From contig CAWIWT010000031.1 in NCBI GenBank assembly GCA_963839725.1, positions 128,047-192,046 on the forward strand: DNA of 64,000 nt. Reading direction: 5' to 3'. The stretch comes from Kumtagia sp963839725. Lineage in GTDB: Bacteria; Pseudomonadota; Alphaproteobacteria; Rhizobiales; Rhizobiaceae. Numbering within the stretch: position 1 is the stretch's first letter; each line of letters starts with the position of its first letter. Made by a program: the position numbers and the translations under genes. Below are positions 61,395 to 64,000 of the stretch, one piece after another. The notes under the pieces were generated by a model. The model saw only the letters and a list, made by a program, of their open reading frames with translations. It was not told the DNA's origin and ran no database searches.

Positions 61395-61479
61395 CCAATG
61401 GCTCTCCAAGATTGATGTGGTCTCGCTGGGACTTTATGCGTCCGCCAAATATTGCCAGCATAACGCAGCGTTTAATCTT

Positions 61480-61924
61480 TGGGCGTCGGCGGGCAATGTC
61501 TCCCTGCTCAGTTTCCACAGCCGATTCGGCCCTCCCCCATGTGGCGGCGTCCCAGTCCTCCCCGCCGGCGACCGCTTCATATTCGTTTTCGTCGACGCCG
61601 GTCATCTTGCAAGTGGCCGTCCAAATCGCCGCGAAGAGCGTCAGGAAGAGTTCGTTTTCCAGCGACGCCGTCCACATTGCACTGCTCCATCAAGTGCGTC
61701 AGCGACTTCACTCGCTGTGCCGGGCTGTCAGACGCAGCTGGCGCAGCGTAGCCCTCGATCTCTTCGTCGTGGTTGACGGCCAAGGCGTCGGCATTCATGC
61801 GCCAGAGGGCACGGCCTAATGCGACGTCGTCAAGATCCGCGACGTTGGCGGGCAGGGGCGTCCCCGCTTCACGAAGGCAAGCCACCGCGTCGGCGATGGT
61901 ATCGGCTGATACAAAAGTTTTCAT
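61480..61924 (-). pseudogene. Hypothetical protein with a frameshift
   Basis: From ATG 61924: KTFVSADTIADAVACLREAG, DDVALGRALWRMNADALAVN and RVKSLTHLMEQCNV in one frame; DASLENELFLTLFAAIWTAT then CKMTGVDENEYEAVAGGEDW in another, joined near 61677. Uncharacterised family, recalled only as a rhizobial hypothetical protein. The ATG has AGGAGAAG upstream. Confidence 0.6.
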
Positions 61925-62653
61925 GTCGCTTCTCCTTCTCTCATTAAGTAGCGACGTTGGCGTTCCACGAGCGGTCGAGTCCGAGATGATTTCCTCCGCG
62001 TTGCTCCGTTACATGAATAGCGCGCAGATGCTCTTTGAGGTCCCTGCACCGACTGAGGCTTCGGCCTTGGGGGAAGGTCACGCGCGCAGGAACTCGGTCG
62101 CGGATTGACCGCGGGCGAAACTATAAGATTCTTGGGGAGGCACTGTATATATGGGTCTGTTTTGGCCGATGCACAATACCTTGAGCGCTGATTTCCGGCT
62201 ATTCGATCCCAGTCATTGCGCCCCGCCCTAGTGGCCGAATCGCGTATCAGCCGAACGTCTGTGAGAGTAAAGCCGAAGCCCCACGGGGGAAAGCCATCCA
62301 CCGCTTGATAATAACTCTCGTGACCTTTTGCGCAGGTGCTCTCTGACCTCCGACAGGGACGGTAGGTGGGCTCCTTCACCGCCCACAGCTTGGATACGAC
62401 ACCGCCATCGACGACGTCGCGCTCCAAGATTTCGGATTGGCCACCGGGCGAGTTCTCCGTCTGAGGAGCCCCGACTAGCTGGTCACGATCTGGAAGGATG
62501 GCCGGGCCGCGTTAGTCGGCGCTGTCGGACTGTCGGGAAGCGAAGGTGAAGTGATCGTGGCGTCCCAGCGCACCTCTTTGGCGTCGCAGAGCAAGACGCT
62601 GCCACCACGGCGCCCTATATCCCCAGCGCGCATCATGTTTTGGAGGGATGGCC
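61925..62653. other. Gene-poor stretch with decayed coding traces
   Basis: Minus-strand LERDVVDGGVVSKLWAVKEP then AVDGFPPWGFGFTLTDVRLI looks protein-derived but lacks ends and family. Nothing else can be supported. Confidence 0.35.
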
Positions 62654-62949
62654 ATGAAATCAGTGCTTGCGGCAGTGTTCTGTCTGGGTTTTTCAGGGGC
62701 TGCCTACGCCTGCCAGTTCGACACCGATTGCAATGTCGGCAGCCCAATGCATGAAGGCGTCAGGTTCCCTCTATGGGGTCTGCATGGGCGGGCTGGCGCC
62801 GGGAAACGCAAATGACAATCGCCCGGTTTACTCCCCACTCGACCTCAACGGGACGTATGGTGACACGTGCTCCTTTAACACGGACTGCGGTCCCGGCTCG
62901 CAATGCGTCAAGGGCTGGCGGTCTTCGTGGCACCTGCATGGGACGCTGA
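62654..62949 (+). pseudogene. Cysteine-rich secreted protein with two +1 frameshifts
   Basis: ATG 62654 (GGAGGG 6 bases before) starts a signal peptide (MKSVLAAVFCLGFSGAAYA), then CQFDTDCNVGS. An extra C in CCC (62743-62745) shifts the frame; corrected it continues QCMKASGSLYGVCMGG, then CSFNTDCGPGSQCVKG, and after a second extra base GGLRGTCMGR and TGA. Two copies of a C-x-F-x-T-D-C…S-Q-C-x-K-x…G-x-C unit are seen. The family resembles short exported rhizobial proteins of unknown role. Confidence 0.75.
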
Positions 62950-62975
62950 TATGCCTCCGTCCGCTCCAAACTCGC

Positions 62976-63300
62976 ATGATACGGTTTGTTGCTGTCCTGC
63001 TGATCGGGGTCAGCTATGCCCTGCCTGCTCTCAGTGAGTCTCACGGTATGATAGGAATTGTATTCACGGTTTTGCCGCGAATTTGTAACTAACGCTACAG
63101 CTTGGGGATTTGTGGCGGGTTATGTCGTGGCAGTGGCCGAGGCGTCGCAAAACAGCCGAGAGGCCTGCATGGATGGTGTGCTCAACGGCCAAATGAAGGA
63201 CGTTGTCTGTCGCTATCTGGCAGACAACCCACAATCCCGCCACTACTCGGCCAACAGTCTTACTCACATGGCAATCGCCACAGCGTGGCCGTGTCCCTGA
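62976..63300 (+). pseudogene. Rap1a/Tai-like exported protein with a frameshift
   Basis: ATG 62976 gives a signal peptide (MIRFVAVLLIGVSYALPALS). After a shift near 63050, the other frame has TNATAWGFVAGYVVAVAEAS, CMDGVLNGQMKDVVCRYLAD and HYSANSLTHMAIATAWPCP, the Rap1a pattern (C…Q…V…YL…P…H…AL…WPC). Rap1a domains act as immunity proteins to type VI peptidoglycan amidase effectors in enterobacteria; most standalone relatives are of unknown role. Confidence 0.7.
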
Positions 63301-64000
63301 CACGACGGCACTGAGACCGGCCTGTCGCCGTTGGGACGGGACGCCCGTCAGTGCCGCACTCCGCACCTTTAGCGCTTTTGCCTCGGCGTGGATTGCGGCG
63401 ATTTCGAACCTCAATTCCTCCTCGGACATCAGCGCGTAGTTGTGGGTGACGTTGGCGAAGGAGGTCGAGCCTTTTGGCTGGCGACGCTAGGCGGCGACGG
63501 CAGCGGATGGCACCTTGGGACTTGATGGCGAACTGCGCGGTCCTCGTCGAACTGGCGCGCCATCGTGTCGATCGTCACCTCGAGCTGCTCGACGTATTGC
63601 TGCAGTTCCACGATTTGAACGACGATGTAGCCTCTTGTCGCCAGCCGATGTGCGTGCTGCCGAGAGGGCATGAACCCACGAACGTGTACGCCTCGTCCTG
63701 CGAATGACCAGCCAAACGGTGCTGGCAGAAGGCTTCCTGCTGGCGTTGGCGAGACCGGTCAGAGACAGCGACGCCCGTTGCGACGCCTGGCTGCTGCCGG
63801 CTGACCGGCCAGCGACCAGGCAAAAGGCGGGTGATCCGCCGCCCCTGGCGGTTGGGAGAGCAGAACGATCCTCGGGACGACCGTCGCTCCAGTCGGTTGG
63901 CAGGAAGGGCTGCAACGATGCTGGTTTCATTGATATCAGCGATCTCGATCAGTTCCGCGGTTTCGGCTGCTGCATACCTGTTCGCGTCCACAAGGCTTTG
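63301..64000. other. Window end, decayed coding traces
   Basis: Minus-strand text such as STSFANVTHNYALMSEEELR then FEIAAIHAEAKALKVRSAAL, and IVELQQYVEQLEVTIDTMAR, appears protein-derived but is split over frames with no start or stop that makes sense. No family could be named. Confidence 0.35.

Overview
The window reads as one chromosomal stretch of a GC-rich alphaproteobacterium, most likely a Mesorhizobium-like member of the Phyllobacteriaceae (Hyphomicrobiales). This rests on gene order and protein style: pyrB-pyrC'-plsY-dprA-topA-rnr-DUF983, rpmG-pleD-divK-DUF3572-dinB-dnaE, clpP-clpX, rplM-rpsI, and argC-COX15-DUF2842. The identification is inferred from recalled family and synteny knowledge; no search was run.

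Layout. 0-13 kb: the N-terminus of an AidB-like acyl-CoA dehydrogenase, then a co-directional run of overlapping housekeeping genes for pyrimidine synthesis, phospholipid synthesis, DNA uptake/processing, topology and RNA decay, ending at rpmG with a clear terminator. 13-22 kb: the cell-cycle regulators PleD and DivK, DUF3572, a GNAT enzyme, a frameshifted dinB and dnaE. 22-26.5 kb: a frameshifted cutC, a broken hexapeptide acetyltransferase, clpX and clpP. 26.5-34 kb: an accessory block with a secreted sulfatase, a MarR regulator divergent from an isoprenylcysteine-methyltransferase-like gene with two visible operators between them, and a divergent FAD oxidoreductase/cytochrome P450 pair. 34.6-36.2 kb: five tightly coupled small genes of unknown function ending in a DUF1488 gene. 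36-47.7 kb: metY, a CoA-binding/VOC/enoyl-CoA hydratase operon, rplM-rpsI, a phosphodiesterase, speB, argC, ctaA and DUF2842. 47.7-54.6 kb: exopolysaccharide-related genes and remnants, small stress-type proteins, and an SDR/ECF-sigma operon. 55.2-64 kb: an intact tRNA-Pro, a 3' tRNA-Glu stump, three intact small membrane-protein genes, then a zone where nearly every recognisable gene is broken.

The most notable structure is non-coding. At least two families of intergenic repeats have inverted ends bounded by CTAG or TTAG. One copy of family 1 (43480-43740) sits in an acyltransferase gene. Removing it together with one CTAG rejoins the reading frame exactly, which is direct evidence that the family moves and duplicates a 4-bp CTAG target. 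Its two copies also show paired changes in both terminal arms. Repeat ends often supply the stop codon of the adjacent gene.

The second theme is gene breakage. dinB, cutC, a hexapeptide acetyltransferase, an acyltransferase, a CelD-like acetyltransferase, a DJ-1/PfpI gene, a TPR gene, an HD-domain gene, a cysteine-rich secreted protein and a Rap1a-like protein all carry frameshifts or stops. In addition, a 55-base poly-T run truncates the HD-domain gene. Part of this may be sequencing or assembly error rather than biology, and the two should be separated by read-level checks before any of these genes is called a pseudogene.
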